The notes: generated from the sequence alone by a model not told the origin. A stretch of DNA of 64,000 nucleotides from Mantis religiosa (GCA_030765055.1 CM060947.1:63466934-63530933), one strand, 5' to 3'; shown: positions 45,482-58,435, counted from the first letter of the stretch. Numbers and translations: made by a program.

Positions 45482-46535
45482 AAAGTAAGAAAAGATGAAA
45501 ATCAATTTAGCTATAGACACTCTAGGGACTAAAGAGCTTCACCATACTGAAGTTCAGGTGTACCTGTATATATACCTAATATACGAAAAAATTACGGTCT
45601 GCTACATTTTCACGCCTTTAGCGTTCCTCCACAAAATCTTATACTTTTATATACGTCATGTTAATGAAGATAAATATTTGTAGATATTCTGTTATTACAT
45701 ATTTCCTTATAGGTACAATGGCAAAAGGGGAATACAACAGTCGTAGGCAAATCTGTTAAGAGTTACTTTGTGATCCCGTTAAAATTCTGTTCTACTTGCA
45801 TGATCAAGTTCAAATATACAAACAGTGATTTGAAAATTTCAACCACTTACAAGGAATGACTCCGAACCAATATACATTTTACATAAATTGAATGCGCTAA
45901 GAAGTTCTACACTTTTGTACAGTGGGATATTTTGAAGACGATTTTAGGGGATATTTGCAAAAAAATCAAGGTTTACATTTCAGCCGTTATAAAAATATTC
46001 TCATCTTATGGTATCGTCTTTTAAATATTAATTGTTAGAGTCAAGTTTGAAAAAATACCTTTTTTTAAACTTTCTTTGTAAAAACAAGATTGGGGTGGTG
46101 AATTTTACTGAAAATTTTCGCTTGGATTTTTGAAAAATGCCTAACTTGTGCCAACTTTGATATATAAAGAGCCTGTCACGTTTCTAGTTGTTCAGTTCAT
46201 ATCTACATATAAACGAACTTTTCTCTTGATTGATGTATTTTAAGTAAAATTTAACTATAAAATTTTTGGTTTGGAATAACATTACTTCCTATATTTACTA
46301 TAGTGAAACTGTAGAAAGAATAAAAATCTGATGGAGTAATATGACACTCTTCTCTGTTACAAGCAGTTCACAAAAATCATGTTCTTCTGTTTGATTCTGT
46401 TTAGTCGAGATATTTAATTTATTTTTATACACTTGTTTTGTAATAATAATAATACATATGCTAAAGTGATATTCAGATTTTTACAACAAATATTTATGTG
46501 GTAAATTTGAACTGCCAAGCTGTTTATGTGATAAC
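45482..46535. other. AT-rich spacer
   Basis: Nothing recognised. Confidence 0.45.
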
Positions 46536-46546
46536 TATAAAAAAGC

Positions 46547-46890
46547 TAGTCCTGCGCCGTAGCGTAGCGGGCTAAGGCAGCTTTGCTTTGGTCCCTGCCA
46601 CGAAAAGCGGCACGGATTCGATCCCACCCATGGAGTGCGGATTATAGTTCCGGTTATAGGACCGGTGCCCACTCAGCATAGTGAGGAAAATGAGCTTAAC
46701 GCTAGGTAAGCGGCCCTGGTCACGAAAACCAACATTCCGGCTGGGGGATGCCGAGATGCTGACCACTTCTCCTCCCCGTATCGGTTGGATGATCGCCCAC
46801 CTCTGCCGTGTGTAAGTGGGTGTGAGGCCGGCAGTCGGGTTGGTAGACCTAGGCCCTCTAAGGGCTGTCGCGCCATGGGTTATATATTTA
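46547..46890 (+). mobile_element. SINE-K, full length
   Basis: tRNA-like head with A box TAGCGTAGCGGGCTAAGGC and B box GGATTCGATCCCA, then a GC-rich body and 3' end GCGCCATGGGTTATATATTT. The near-matching TATAAAAAAGC at 46536-46546 and TATAAAAAGC at 46891-46900 look like the target duplication. Only copy seen in this window. Confidence 0.75.
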
Positions 46891-46900
46891 TATAAAAAGC

Positions 46901-47220
46901 GAGGAGACAACAATGTTTTGCAAAAAGTATAAATACAAGAGGAAATTCCAAAAAAATAATAGTAAAGAATATATTGAATTTTTTAACAACACAAATTCTT
47001 TTATTTTGCATAAATTATCTGCTATAACTACAAATACATTTTTCTCACAAAAGTTTTGTCTATCCCGTATTTTTTTATTAATTATAGAAATCATTCGCTA
47101 TTAAGAGCTCGTCACCTACTATTCGAGAAAATTTCAGTTATGGTAATATGTATAACATGTGGTATTTAGGTTTAAATCATTATAGCTTTTTTAAAACATA
47201 AAAATAACAAACACTTTTAG
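46901..47220. other. AT-rich spacer
   Basis: Nothing recognised. Confidence 0.45.
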
Positions 47221-47697
47221 TACTTAAGTACTTACAGCAAGGCAAGTCGCCACAAACGATGCGTGTCTCATAGCGTATAAGAACCCCGCCCGCCTCGGTA
47301 GCATAGATGGTAGCGTGTCTGTTTCACGTTAAAGAGGTCCCGAGTTCGAATCTCGGTCAGGGTGAGTTACCTGGATAAGGTTTCTTCCGAGGTTTTCCCT
47401 TATCCTAAGAGACGAATGTCGGGTAACTCTAAGCTCTATGGATCCTCGACTCATTTGAGCATTATTTCATCCATTGCATTCATCGTCCGATATGCCAATG
47501 TTGGAGGACGTAAAATACAAATGTATGAGAACCCCTAGTGATATACCGGGAAACATACGGGTCAGCTGAAGAATTTAGTGTCATGTCGGCATGTTGACCA
47601 TATTAGCTCAATGGTTTTGAGCAACCGCAAGGAGAGAGGAAGATCCTTGGTTCAAATCCCGGCTATGGCATCGAATTTTTCGGTCTGGCTCTACTCA
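47221..47697 (+). mobile_element. SINE-A copy interrupted by SINE-B
   Basis: Body words GCAAGTCGCCACAAACGATG and GAGAACCCCTAGTGATATACC precede a tRNA-like head at about 47605 (TTAGCTCAATGG, then GGTTCAAATCCCGG) and the CATCGAATTTTTCGGTCTGG tail. SINE-B sits inside at 47288-47522. Confidence 0.78.
47288..47522 (+). mobile_element. SINE-B, full length
   Basis: A box TAGCATAGATGGTAGCGTG, B box GAGTTCGAATCTCGG, body GGGTGAGTTACCTGGATAAG, 3' end TTGGAGGACGTAAAATACAA. The 13-bp duplication GTATRAGAACCCC flanks it (47275-47287 and 47523-47535). Confidence 0.88.
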
Positions 47698-50118
47698 TTC
47701 AAACATATTTTTGTATAAAAATAATACCCCCCCCCCACACACACAAATACAAGCACACACACACGCACACACAAAACAACAATTTGTTCAGGATCTTTTA
47801 AAAGCGTATTTTAAGGGAAATATTGACAAAGAATTTTGGATGTATGGTTTTATTTTCGATAAATAGAAGGGAGGGTAGAAATTGCTTTCATACTGTTGTA
47901 ATGAATAACCGTTGTAACAGTATTTTTGGGTTATGTTTGGAGGAGGTATGTAAAGTTTATAGATTTATAAAAAAATGATATATTAATATATTTGATAATT
48001 TAAATAAGTAAAATTATATGTAATTTCGTGATTGGCCGAGTAATAATTGTATGACGTAATGTTGTGACGTGGAATCAAATCGGAATCACAAAATTAAGAG
48101 AGGAGTAACGATAGTTACGAAAAATCAATAATCTGGGTATAGAGAGATGTTTTGTAATGGTGAGCGTGATGAATATTGGTGCAAGATCAAGAACATTTAA
48201 ATAATAGTTTGAATCTGTTTAAATACAACAAAGTAAGAATTTATCGATATGTGGGAAGTGACTGGGAAAGGAATTTCAAGTAAAATGTAATCTAAATAAT
48301 ACAATTAAATAGTTGAAAAATTTGATTTCTCCGAAACTTTATTCTGAACCACGCCTTAAAACCAAGAATCTCGTGACTCTTAATTAACCAAGTACAATCA
48401 TCAAGAAACAAATAAAAATACAACGAATTTGTTATTTCTGGCTTCCCGACGTGGATCTTTGAAAAGTCAACGTGCATCCCATCTCAGATATAAAAATCCC
48501 GTACCAGATTGTGCCCGAACGTGTGGATTAAGATGGAGAGAAATTAACGACGAATAGTCCCAAATTCCTGTCCCACCAATGAAAGCATTCTGCAAAGGCA
48601 AAAACTGTCAATTTGAGCGCAATTAGCGTATATTCGTATGAACTTGAGGATAAAAGAAGAGAGTGTAACAAATGAAACAATGAACTTTTATAGGAACGTA
48701 TTAATATAAACAATAACGAGTACTTGATCATATCAGGTGTGTCTTTTAGAAGCAATGTAGTCAACGTTTCAAACCAAAATGCGGAAACGTTAAGACACTT
48801 CAGTGTTCACAATGCTGCACAAATATGCATATGTGGTATTACCCGGAACATTTAGCAATGTGCATGGATTGGTGGCGCTGATATAATGTTTACATACGTA
48901 CCCTGTACACAGGTTATACTCGAATGCTGGCCGCAAATAAACAAACGCAAGCGCTGTCTGGAGTATTATGTGTTGTGGGTTACAAGTCAACAAATGAGAA
49001 AACATTGACGTTAATTAGAGACACAACAGTGTATAACACAATTGTGATATAGAACACAACGTTAGTAATGAGAAAGATTTAGATAACTTTAGTAATAGAT
49101 GTGTGTCTTAGTAGATGTCAGAAGAAAAGCGTCTAGCTGATGAACCGAAAGAATCATTTAAAATCGCTATATAAGAAGTATTCATTATTAAGATTAATTT
49201 CTGATAAAGAATATCAGTGAAATTACAGTTATGAAGAGGGCCTTGGAAGCATTATGAAACTAATTAAATCCGCAAAATAATACGGAGTGTTCGGGCTGTG
49301 GTAGATAGCAAAAGAATGGGAGACGTGTCTTGAATATTTTCTAAAGGTAATGTTTGAATAGATTGGCTTTATAATGCTTGGTTTAATGACCTAAAGGACT
49401 TACCTAGTGGCTGCTATTCTTAACGATGTGATGGTATGATAACGAAAATCCAAGAATCTATAGAACGAAATCAAATAGCAGGTTTTACTCCTCCAGGGAA
49501 TACACCAAGAACTTCAGTAACTCCAATTTTCTTTATAATATTGGCTTTTAAAGTTTCTTTCTTCTCTTTTTCGATCTCTTAAAGTTTAAAATTTATGGAA
49601 ATATTGTTGGGACTAATATATAATCTTTTTTTGGTGTAGTTCTAGATTCTTAGACGTCACTGTGAGGGACATCGTACTGAATTTGTAAATAACTATCCAA
49701 CGATGAAACTACAATAAACTACAAAAGGCATTGTGGTTTAGCCAGAAGGGAAACAAAATATGTACAAATTATCACCAGGTTTACAAAAGTATAAATAAAA
49801 TAGTATGTACGGGGTATTCCCCCTAACTCTACGACCTCAAATATCTCCGAAATGAAACAAAATATGAAAACTCCAATTGGCCAGAAATGTACCTATGTCA
49901 GGGGCCCACACAATGAGAAGGCATGCACAATCCATATGTGTAACTTACGTTTACATATTCATTGTAATTCGGTTCATTCCCAAATCTATACTTCCAGCTT
50001 CTATTATTGATAATAATTCTATCAAAGAAAAATTCTCGACTGGGAACCAAACCACAAACCTCCGGCTGTAGTTAGGAGCTCACCCCACAACATTTAAAAC
50101 ACATCAGTCTTGTACATA
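47698..50118. other. 2.4-kb spacer
   Basis: A short C run and CA-rich simple sequence at 47727-47775. At 49808-49860 the text GGGGTATTCCCCCTAACTCT followed by AAATATCTCCG looks like a transposon end, but no partner was found. No gene recognised. Confidence 0.4.
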
Positions 50119-51347
50119 TACGAGGGCCGGCTGATAAGTCCCGCGCCTCACAATTTTTTTTTCTGCATTTCTCAACATAAACTTCAGAAAAGTTAATAAA
50201 TTTGTCACATGGGTGTTCTAATATAATTAAACCATCCATGTAGCTGTTTACCGCAACTATGACCTCCTTGTTGCTCTGAAATCTTCGCCCTCCAATAAAT
50301 TTTTTGAGGTTTGGAAACAGTCACTGTGTGCTTGATCTGGCGAATAGATGTTCAAATAATTCGAATGCCCACATTTTTTCCCATTACAAAGGCTGAACGA
50401 TGGGCCGGAGCATTGTCGTGAAGAAACAAGATATTTTTTCTTTACCAATGAGGTCTTTATCTTTCCACCTCATTACTCAAACGTTGCAGTAAGTTTGCAT
50501 GGTAGTCACCAGTGATACTTTAACCCTTTTCTATATAATCAATAAAAATAGTCCCCTGTGTATCTCAGAAAACAGTCGCCATAACCTTGTTAGCTGACAA
50601 AATTGACTTTGCCTTACTTGCAGTTGGTTCATCTGGCGCAATCAACTGTTTTGGCTGTAATTTACTTTCTGGAGTACAGTGATATATCCAAGTTTCATAC
50701 ATGGTAATAAGCCGTCTCAAACATTCCATAGATTTTTATGGTAGAACTCCAAATTGTTCACAGAAACAGTTTTTCTTTGCAACTTTTGACTAGATGTCGA
50801 CAAACGCGGCACCCATGTTACACAGACTTCGTGGAAGCCAAAACAATTACTTAAAATATTACTTGTACATTATTTTGATATGTTTACAGCCTCTGCCATC
50901 TCAAACAACTTTAATCTGCGGTATTCCAGGTCTAAACGATGAATTTTTCAATGATCTCGTAGTTGTGACTTTTACAGGGCGTCCAGAGCGAGGCTCATCA
51001 CTAATGCTCGTACGTCCCATTTTAAATTCTGCAACCCACCTTTTAATCATTGTATATGAAGGGGCAGAGTCATTCAATATACTGCCATTTCCTCCTTGAT
51101 TTCTTTAGGCGCTAAGCCTTTCAAATGGAACTATTTAATCACTGCTAGTTTTACCAAAACCTACATTTTCATGAAGCCTATATATTTTTCTTGTTTAAAA
51201 TACTGCCATTCATGAACTACACAAACTATTGACTTGTAACTATGGATACAATCTAGTCTAGAGATAAACTATATGATACTATCCGTCAAACTGGCCCGGT
51301 GGTTCCATATTTATGTGAGGCCAAGTACTTATCAGCCGACCCTTTCA
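50119..51347 (-). mobile_element. Mariner-like element, family 3, full length but decayed
   Basis: Left end TA plus CGAGGGCCGGCTGATAAGTC; right end is a diverged complement (CTTATCAGCCGACCCTTTCA). About 1.23 kb, near full mariner size. The minus strand shows scattered transposase pieces: a GRP-type linker near 50990, and YSPDQAHSDCF (third-Asp region, SPDLAPSD altered) followed by a NLLEGEDF block near 50300. Many stops and frameshifts, so it is old. The right-end TA is not identifiable. Confidence 0.82.
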
Positions 51348-51787
51348 AATCTACAGCATACACTCATTTACACAAAGATCTGCACATTTATTATAGCACT
51401 CAATGAAAATCAGTATAAGCTTATAGTTTTAAAAAGCTAAATGCGTTTATATGTTTAACATATTGGATGCGAATCGACTTGCTTGGTTTTTCTGGAGAAA
51501 ATGTTGTTTAAAAAGCCGTCTTTAGTTACGGCTTTTTACTAACTTTAATTATAAGTTAATCTGTATAACTCTGTTATACTAACGGGAACGTTTATGGATA
51601 ATACCACAAAATTCGAAGGATTCCGCGGTTGGAGTATATGTCGACTTAGATTTGCAGTTGAGGGAATGCTATTTCTATTTTTGCTTACCTTACAGCTGTT
51701 TAACTCTGATCCTTCCGTCATTATTGAAACCTCAATAGTAAAATTAGAAAACGACATATAATCACGAAATTAACAATGAAAAACTAA
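51348..51787. other. Spacer
   Basis: Nothing recognised. Confidence 0.45.
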
Positions 51788-51791
51788 GTAT

Positions 51792-52256
51792 TGTGACTTT
51801 ATGAGTTCGTAGAATTAAAAGTCCAATTTGCGGAAATTGTAAATGTTCTTTATTCCCGTCGAAATACACTGTACAATTCTCATGTAACAACATTACATCA
51901 CATATACACACCACAATCTACCAAGGTCGATGACAATAACATTCAGCTCTCGTTACACAGCATTTGTTCACAGCTGTTTACTCACAACTCTCTGCTTACC
52001 TCTCCCGCGACTGTTTTACAACTGTCCTCTGGTGTGTCACAATCTCTTAAATACCTTATTAATAATTCTAGATACTTTCGGAACAAAAAACGAAATTGAA
52101 ACAGTCAAGACATCACCAGAAAGTTCCATAAGCGTAACTTAATCTGGGCCGGCAATTCCTTTATCTCGCGCTGTTTATCTGCTTTTTGCAGGCTCTTTAT
52201 TTCCACACTGTCCGCCTATCAGTTCCTTTGTGTGCGCAAGCCGCCTTATCGCGACA
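51792..52256 (-). mobile_element. Solo LTR, Gypsy-like family L
   Basis: Minus strand starts TGTCGCGATAAGGCGGCTTG and ends ATTCTACGAACTCATAAAGT then CACA. GTAT on both sides (51788-51791 and 52257-52260) is an intact 4-bp target duplication, as for the complete element at 42.4 kb. AATAAAG is present on the minus strand near 51855. Confidence 0.9.
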
Positions 52257-52260
52257 GTAT

Positions 52261-53600
52261 AGAAAAAGCGTATAGGACCCTATCTGGTAGCTAGTGTACA
52301 TTTTCACACGTTGGTAACTTCATTATATAAGCAGCCAGTTTTCTGATTACCTAAAGCGGTTATAGGTGAACAACATGCTCCTTAAGTGATACATTCTACT
52401 CAAGAAACGTGCTCAGATAAACTGAAAACTGCTGTTTTAAGCAACTATTCTCAGTGCGGGATGATGCAGGTGAAAAAAGAAATGATAAAAATTGTGTGTA
52501 AGGAATGAAAACATAAATAAAAATTTTGAAATAGCTAGAATACTTGACGCCAAAAAGCGTTAATAAAATGAATCGCTTCACGTTATACACAATAATAACA
52601 GGTCATTATTAGATATTAATTATAATATAATAATTAATATTGTTAATCATAATATTAATTCAGTGTTAATAATAAATAAAATTAATATAATAAAATTATG
52701 AAGCCTAGATGAAAGATGCTTGCCTTTGTCACTCACCAAAAATTCAGTTGTTTCCATTTGTTTACCGGTCCCAGTATTGTGTTTCTTTCGGAAGGACTGC
52801 GAACACAAAATTCTCTCTGGTACGCCCTTTGAGTAGCTATAATTGAATTCGTAATCCAGTATTGCTTCACAAGAAAGACTCGTTGATTTAATGTGTACGG
52901 AGTGTCACTTTGACTAGAATAAAATGTCGAAAACAGCTTCCAACGATAGCAATTAGGAATAAAACATAAACATCTGCGGATTTAGTGACAAGAAATCGAA
53001 ACTCCAGAGTATTCTGCTTAATTTGTTGCTAGTGAATGAATTTCCAATGGAATAATTAAAGAAATAAATGTGCCAGTTCTATATAGATCACTCTGTACTT
53101 TAACAAAAGCGATATTCTAGAAGGCCATTTCTCTAGAATGTGACCTCTACGCGCTGGTTTGTTTTCCTATACCAATATATCTCATTAAGTGACAGCTGAG
53201 CAACAGAAAGAACACATTCATAAGTGGCATTCTTCGATCACTCTCTTGCTCCACTATACCGGTCACATAACTTCTATTCTTTTTTCCCTAATGTGTACTT
53301 CATAATAATATACAATATTGACTTATCTTATTCAGGCATACGTATACTATGTTCTAATTTTTTAAAATATTTTCCTTCTATTTTGCAAAGAGCCATTTAC
53401 CAAATCCCGATATGCCACATGGTTCCTGAGGTGGTAGCATGGTATTATGACGTAGTCAATAATACACCGAGGGTCATTCTTGAAAAAGGGCATAATCAAA
53501 CCCCTCAAAAGAGATTTACGTCTTTAGTCCCATACTGCTATTTCAGCTATTTTGGGGTCACAAAGAGCTCTGCGAAATTCGTATTGAAGACTAACCGTAT
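52261..53600. other. AT-rich spacer
   Basis: Contains a TAAT-rich stretch at 52600-52700 and a plus-strand ORF (53224-53667) whose last 22 codons are LTR sequence. No gene recognised. Confidence 0.45.
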
Positions 53601-54114
53601 TGTCACGGCAACAGTCATAAAAGTTTCGGCACAAATAAGAAAGCAGTCAGCAGATAAAGTTTCATGATAATAATGAGCCTTGCTAAGCAGTTAATGATAG
53701 CGCGGCTATTGTAAACAAGCGCCGGCAAGCAAAGATAACTGAGGTAAAGGACTTGCCGGTCAGATAGGGTTTCAGTGTTCGGAATGTTCTAGTGAAATCT
53801 CGGTTGACAGAGAAAAGTTGTTTTTCTTTCTTGTTCCGGAAATATCTAGAATTTACGAATTAGGTATTTAAGGACGTGACGGCTCACGAAGCAGAGTGGT
53901 TGTATAGTGTGAAACAAGAGACAGCTGGAAGTGTTATTGTAACGAGAGCTAATTTAATCTGCTGTCACTGTTTGTTATTGTCATCGACCTTGGTAGTCTG
54001 ATGGTGTACGTAACGTAATGCTGCTGTAATCTATAAGGGTATTTCTACGAAAATAAAGGTGATTTTTAATTTCTGCAACTCGGCCTTTTAATTCTATGAA
54101 CCCACAAAGTCACA
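53601..54114 (+). mobile_element. Solo LTR, Gypsy-like family L
   Basis: TGTCACGGCA to CCCACAAAGTCACA, with AAAATAAAGG near 54050. Flanks GTAT and ATAA do not match. It ends 16 bp from the tRNA-Phe gene and six bases from its terminator. Confidence 0.85.
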
Positions 54115-54129
54115 ATAAGTAAAATACAA

Positions 54130-54202
54130 TGCCGAAACCTGGGATCGAACCAGGGACCTTTAGATCTTCAGTCTAACGCTCTCCCAACTGAGCTATTTCG
54201 GC
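54130..54202 (-). tRNA. tRNA-Phe (GAA)
   Basis: 73 nt with acceptor stem GCCGAAA/TTTCGGC, A box TAGCTCAGTTGGGAG, anticodon GAA in loop CTGAAGA, T loop GGTTCGATCCC and discriminator A. All stems pair. TTTT follows 5 nt after the 3' end on the minus strand. CCA is not encoded, as normal for a eukaryotic gene. Confidence 0.97.
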
Positions 54203-54500
54203 TTGATGGCATTGTAATCCCGCCTTGTTGCAAGAGCCTTGTCAGAGTGTATTATATACCAATATATTCTGGGACGCAAGATACGTCAATCCAAAACTCT
54301 ATCAATTTTATTTCTGCTGGTTCACCTAGGAGTCCTATGCTAGAAATAATTATATTTTCTTAACAGTAAGTGGTATAATTTCACTCGGTACGGCCCTGAG
54401 TCCCGAAGTAACATGGAATTTATTTACAAAATATGTGTATTAAAGCGTTTCTTGTAATGCTTCTTTCATTCAAGTCACATCTGCCATCTATTTTGCTTAT
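54203..54500. other. tRNA-Phe upstream region
   Basis: Nothing recognised apart from presumed 5' flank of the tRNA gene. Confidence 0.4.
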
Positions 54501-54983
54501 TGTCGCGGCGAAAAAGCACGGAAGTTTCGGTGCCGAGAGACAAGCGCGGTTTATGTGCACAAAACAGCCTGCAGATAAATACAACAGACGGATAGGTTTC
54601 ATGTAGATAACGAGCTTGCATAAGCAGATAAAAATAGCGCTTGAGATAAAAACTTACCGAAACAAACTGAGATAAATAGAAATTTCTGGTAATATCTTAA
54701 TTATTCGGTTTCTTTATTGTTCTGGAAATATCTTTAATTTAGAAATGAGGTATTTAAGGAAGTGCCGACTCGCCAAGAGTGAGTGAGTCGCGAGAGTAGG
54801 CAGAGAACTGCTGAGAGTGTTGATGTAAACAGTGGAAGTTGAGTTTGCTATTGTCATCGACCTTGGCAGACTGATTGTGTACGTAACGTAATGCTGCTGT
54901 AATCTATAAGTGTATTTCTACAGAAATAAAGAATATTTAGAATATCTGCAACTCAGCCTTTTAATTCTACGAACCCAGTCACA
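54501..54983 (+). mobile_element. Solo LTR, Gypsy-like family L
   Basis: TGTCGCGGCG to GAACCCAGTCACA; the ACAAA of the usual CCCACAAAGTCACA end has been deleted. Flanks TTAT and ATAT agree at three of four bases. AATAAAG near 54925. Confidence 0.85.
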
Positions 54984-55632
54984 ATATATACGACAAGAGA
55001 TGTGAAATGTTACTCTTGTAACAAAGCGCTTTGGATATATTGAAAATAGTTGAACGAACTTTAACAACTATTACCTATATTTTAGCAGCAAATTGTAGAA
55101 TCGCGGGTAAAACTGTGTTGTGATGTTATTGAAGTACGATTATGAGAATCCACTTAGCAAATCAATTATTCGCGTCTGCTTGAGAATTTATCTGTTCTTT
55201 GTGCATCCGTTCTACTGTTTTCTAAGAAATTGCTCCAATAGTTGCTCCTTATAATTATATGAGATTTTATTGAGGTAATTTGAGAACCTCTCAATATATT
55301 TAATACAATTCCTATACAAATCTCTGTAAAGATTCACTGTTGTTAGTCGCATTACCTGTACAAAAAACGGATGTTTACTATGCTGACGCAATACTTCAAC
55401 ACAAATGAACTAAATAACAGAATGACTGTTTTAAAATATTATTTTCCCTGTTTGTATACCTCGATATAATTAAATGCGGAATAATTAAGTACCATTATCA
55501 CCAACATAGTAATATTTCATAAAACTAAAACTTCTGGTGGTATTTTCACGCTTCGCTATGACTGATACTAACAATTTGAAGGAGATAGCAGCACTACATC
55601 CTCACGCAAACAGGTAACGATATAAAACTATG
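54984..55632. other. Spacer between tRNA genes
   Basis: Nothing recognised. Confidence 0.45.
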
Positions 55633-55703
55633 TGCATCGGCCGGGAATCGAACCCGGGCCGCCCGCGTGGCAGGCGAGCATTCTACCACTGAACCACCGA
55701 TGC
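55633..55703 (-). tRNA. tRNA-Gly (GCC)
   Basis: 71 nt; acceptor GCATCGG/CCGATGC, A box TGGTTCAGTGGTAGAATGC, anticodon GCC in loop CTGCCAC, B box GGTTCGATTCC, discriminator A. TTTT terminator six bases downstream. Confidence 0.97.
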
Positions 55704-55984
55704 GTGTTGTATAATACACGTTGTTACTTCATTTCAAGCCTATTCTAAATACTTAAATCTGTGGTTCCTTTTGTACAACGTCTTTGTAAGAAGACTTTAA
55801 TAACTTTGACAATTCTTGTATGCGGTTGTCTTAGAGAAATTACTTGAAACTAAATAAATGAGTTCCTCACAGATACGTTCATATGTTAGTTAAAGGGGTA
55901 GTGTTTCGGGTTCCGATTGCTGAAGTGGGAGTACAATTTTGTTATATTTGATAACATAAAAAGCGTTGCAGCTAGGAAACCAGT

Positions 55985-56057
55985 GGCCGTGTGGCCTAAT
56001 GGATAAGGCGTCGGACTTCGAATCCGAAAATTGCAGGTTCGAGTCCTGTCACGGTCG
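55985..56057 (+). tRNA. tRNA-Arg (TCG)
   Basis: 73 nt; acceptor GGCCGTG/CACGGTC with one G-T pair, A box TGGCCTAATGGATAAGG, anticodon stem TCGGA/TCCGA with loop CTTCGAA (anticodon TCG), B box GGTTCGAGTCC, discriminator G. TTTTT terminator at 56066-56070. Confidence 0.96.
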
Positions 56058-56334
56058 ACACTAAATTTTTCCTCTCAAATTTCACGTACTGCAGGATGAA
56101 AATTAAGGAGAAACAAGGTATTTGTTTCGACGTACCTTAGCTTAGTGAAATAATAATACTCTATCATCATCATTATTATTATTACAAATATTTCTATATT
56201 TGTTTGGAGTGTATCTCTATATTCCCATCTAACATCAGAAACTAAACGTAAGCACGAATGTAGGCCGCCAATTTTCAGCAGCTGCTCGCGGACATTTTAT
56301 TTTTTAAATTAATCTCCTTCAAGATACTGCTATA
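56058..56334. other. Spacer
   Basis: Short ATT repeat at 56163-56185; nothing else. Confidence 0.45.
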
Positions 56335-56525
56335 GGGAGATAGATAAACTGATGCTCAGATGACCCCAGGGTCAATGGAGCATGGAGATAACCAACATTC
56401 ATTTTTTAGGATAAGAGAACACTCCGGAGGAAACCTTGTCGAGTAAGAACCTGACCGAGATTCGAACTTGAGACCTGTTAAATTTGAGGCAGACATGCTA
56501 CCGCCACGGTGCAGAGGTGGGTTTG
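56335..56525 (-). mobile_element. SINE-B, inverted copy
   Basis: Minus strand: TGGCGGTAGCATGTCTGCCT (A box), CAAGTTCGAATCTCGGTCAG (B box), GGTTTCCTCCGGAGTGTT, TGACCCTGGGGTCATCTGAG. 3' end truncated. Confidence 0.75.
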
Positions 56526-56529
56526 CAGA

Positions 56530-58430
56530 AGTTGGATTATAAAATAACATTGTAAGAAATCCACGGTGATAAATTCATCATAGTACTCTGCAAAAATAGA
56601 GCATCTCAAAAATGGCCACTTTTATTTTTCCTGAAAATATAGTTAAAATAAGATTTATGTACCTATATTCAATATTTCTCATAATCCATTATGCTGGGAG
56701 GTAATAAGTATGACCTCACAGCAAATCACTTAGGGAAGCTCCTCGTGTAACTGCTCCGATAGGTATAAGATCAACGTGCACAAGCGTTGAAAGTCCATAG
56801 ATTTTAGGTGCTTTTTAGAACCCTAGGTTGGTTTCTATCATTAATTTTATTGAATATATTAATACAAGAGGACCAGATATTTAATTTTTTTATTTTTCTA
56901 CGTAATATTATTAATTTTTCTTGGAGGAATACTAGTTTTATTATACCAGCCTTCAATTAAAAGACTAATGATTATGCTACTTTTGCACGTTTAAAATACT
57001 GCGGCCCTTCTGCCTGTCGAGCTCCTGTGTAATGTTGTAGGGTGAATGTTGTAGGACGTATTGGAAATTGAAAAAAATATTGAAGAATTTTAGAGTTAAT
57101 GTTGAAGTTATTCAGATAGAGACCTTGGAGAGCCAGAATTATCTTACATACTCCTTTCATATATTGACAATAAGTTTTTAAACATAGCAGAATTCAAATT
57201 TAGAAAGCAGAAGTTATAACCCTATTTGATTATATTCAAATCGGATACATCACGCAATGGAAAGCTATTCACCATAATGTGATTATAATTCTGGCTTTCT
57301 GTCAGAATAGCAACAGGCACATTTGTGAAATTGATCTATGAACCACATAATGCAACTGATCGCATTAGGTAAATATGAGTGCACTGTTCTATAATTATTT
57401 GCCCGTTGCCTAGCATTTTGTATATGCTGTATAAATATCAACACTGCTTTATTTCTACAAACGTCAATTTACCTTTAACTTGGAAAGCTTTATATATCCT
57501 AGCTAAATTTTCTTTTCTATCAGCCAATTACACTTCAAGTGCATAGGCAAACAGCATTGTACCTATATACCTAGCCTATTATTGCTTTCTTTACCATACA
57601 TAATAGGTAAAGAAGATATTGCATTTCACCTAAAAATTAGATACCAATGCACAACCGGAAATAGAAGTTTCGACATCCCCCTACATAAAAAGGAAGCACT
57701 TTGAGTAGTGCCTATGCATGCATGTTGTGAAAAGTGTAATTAAATACAACGAAAAACCGATTAAATAATAATCTTAGTATTTTGGTCCAATATCTTCCAA
57801 AGATGCCTTTTCATTAAAATCTCAACTCAAACTCCAAACTACCCTTACCTGGACCATTTTTTGAAATTACTGATTTTAAAAAATGACCTACTTTATTTAA
57901 AATGCCACATAATAAATATATTTTACTTAAGAAGAAATATATATAATTTTAATTGTTGTCAATACGCCTGTGAAGGTACTCTTCATTCGGACGAATTTTA
58001 TATAACGGGCAAGTTGAGAGATAGACGATTCGTAGATGTCTTTGAAACATAGTTTATTATAAATAGGTTTTCGGCATCATAAGCAGTTTCTAGATCTGCT
58101 TTAATAATGGTTCGTATTGTTAAATCCATTGTAGGCATTTAAAACTCCAGACAATTACTTGTTTCTCATGATTGCTTGGGAAGGCTATGTAATTATTAGG
58201 TCGGCTTATAGCGTCCAGCGTTCAGTTCTTATGTTTGGATATCGCTATTAACTTTTTTTTTACATAGAAATGTGCAATGTATGTATTACTTCAGTACTGT
58301 CATGATCACAGCGCTGTTGGTATGACGGAACTTCCTCCTGCAGGTTTTCTTTAAACATTTCATATTAAACACAATTGGATTAGATTGGATTGTTTGGAGG
58401 GGAATTGGCACCTGGAGCAGACTGATCTTT
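56530..58430. other. 1.9-kb spacer
   Basis: AT-rich, only frames of 60-65 codons, nothing recognised. Confidence 0.45.
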
Positions 58431-58435
58431 TGTAG

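Noticed and set aside
18790..46290. Faint AT-rich similarity among 18.8, 30.2, 37.5 and 46.2 kb
   Set aside because: Matches are short, gapped and in low-complexity sequence; cannot be separated from chance by eye.
50794..51099. Plus-strand 101-codon frame
   Set aside because: Antisense shadow of family 3 mariner transposase.
53224..53667. 147-codon plus-strand frame
   Set aside because: AT-driven composition and it ends inside a solo LTR; no domain seen.
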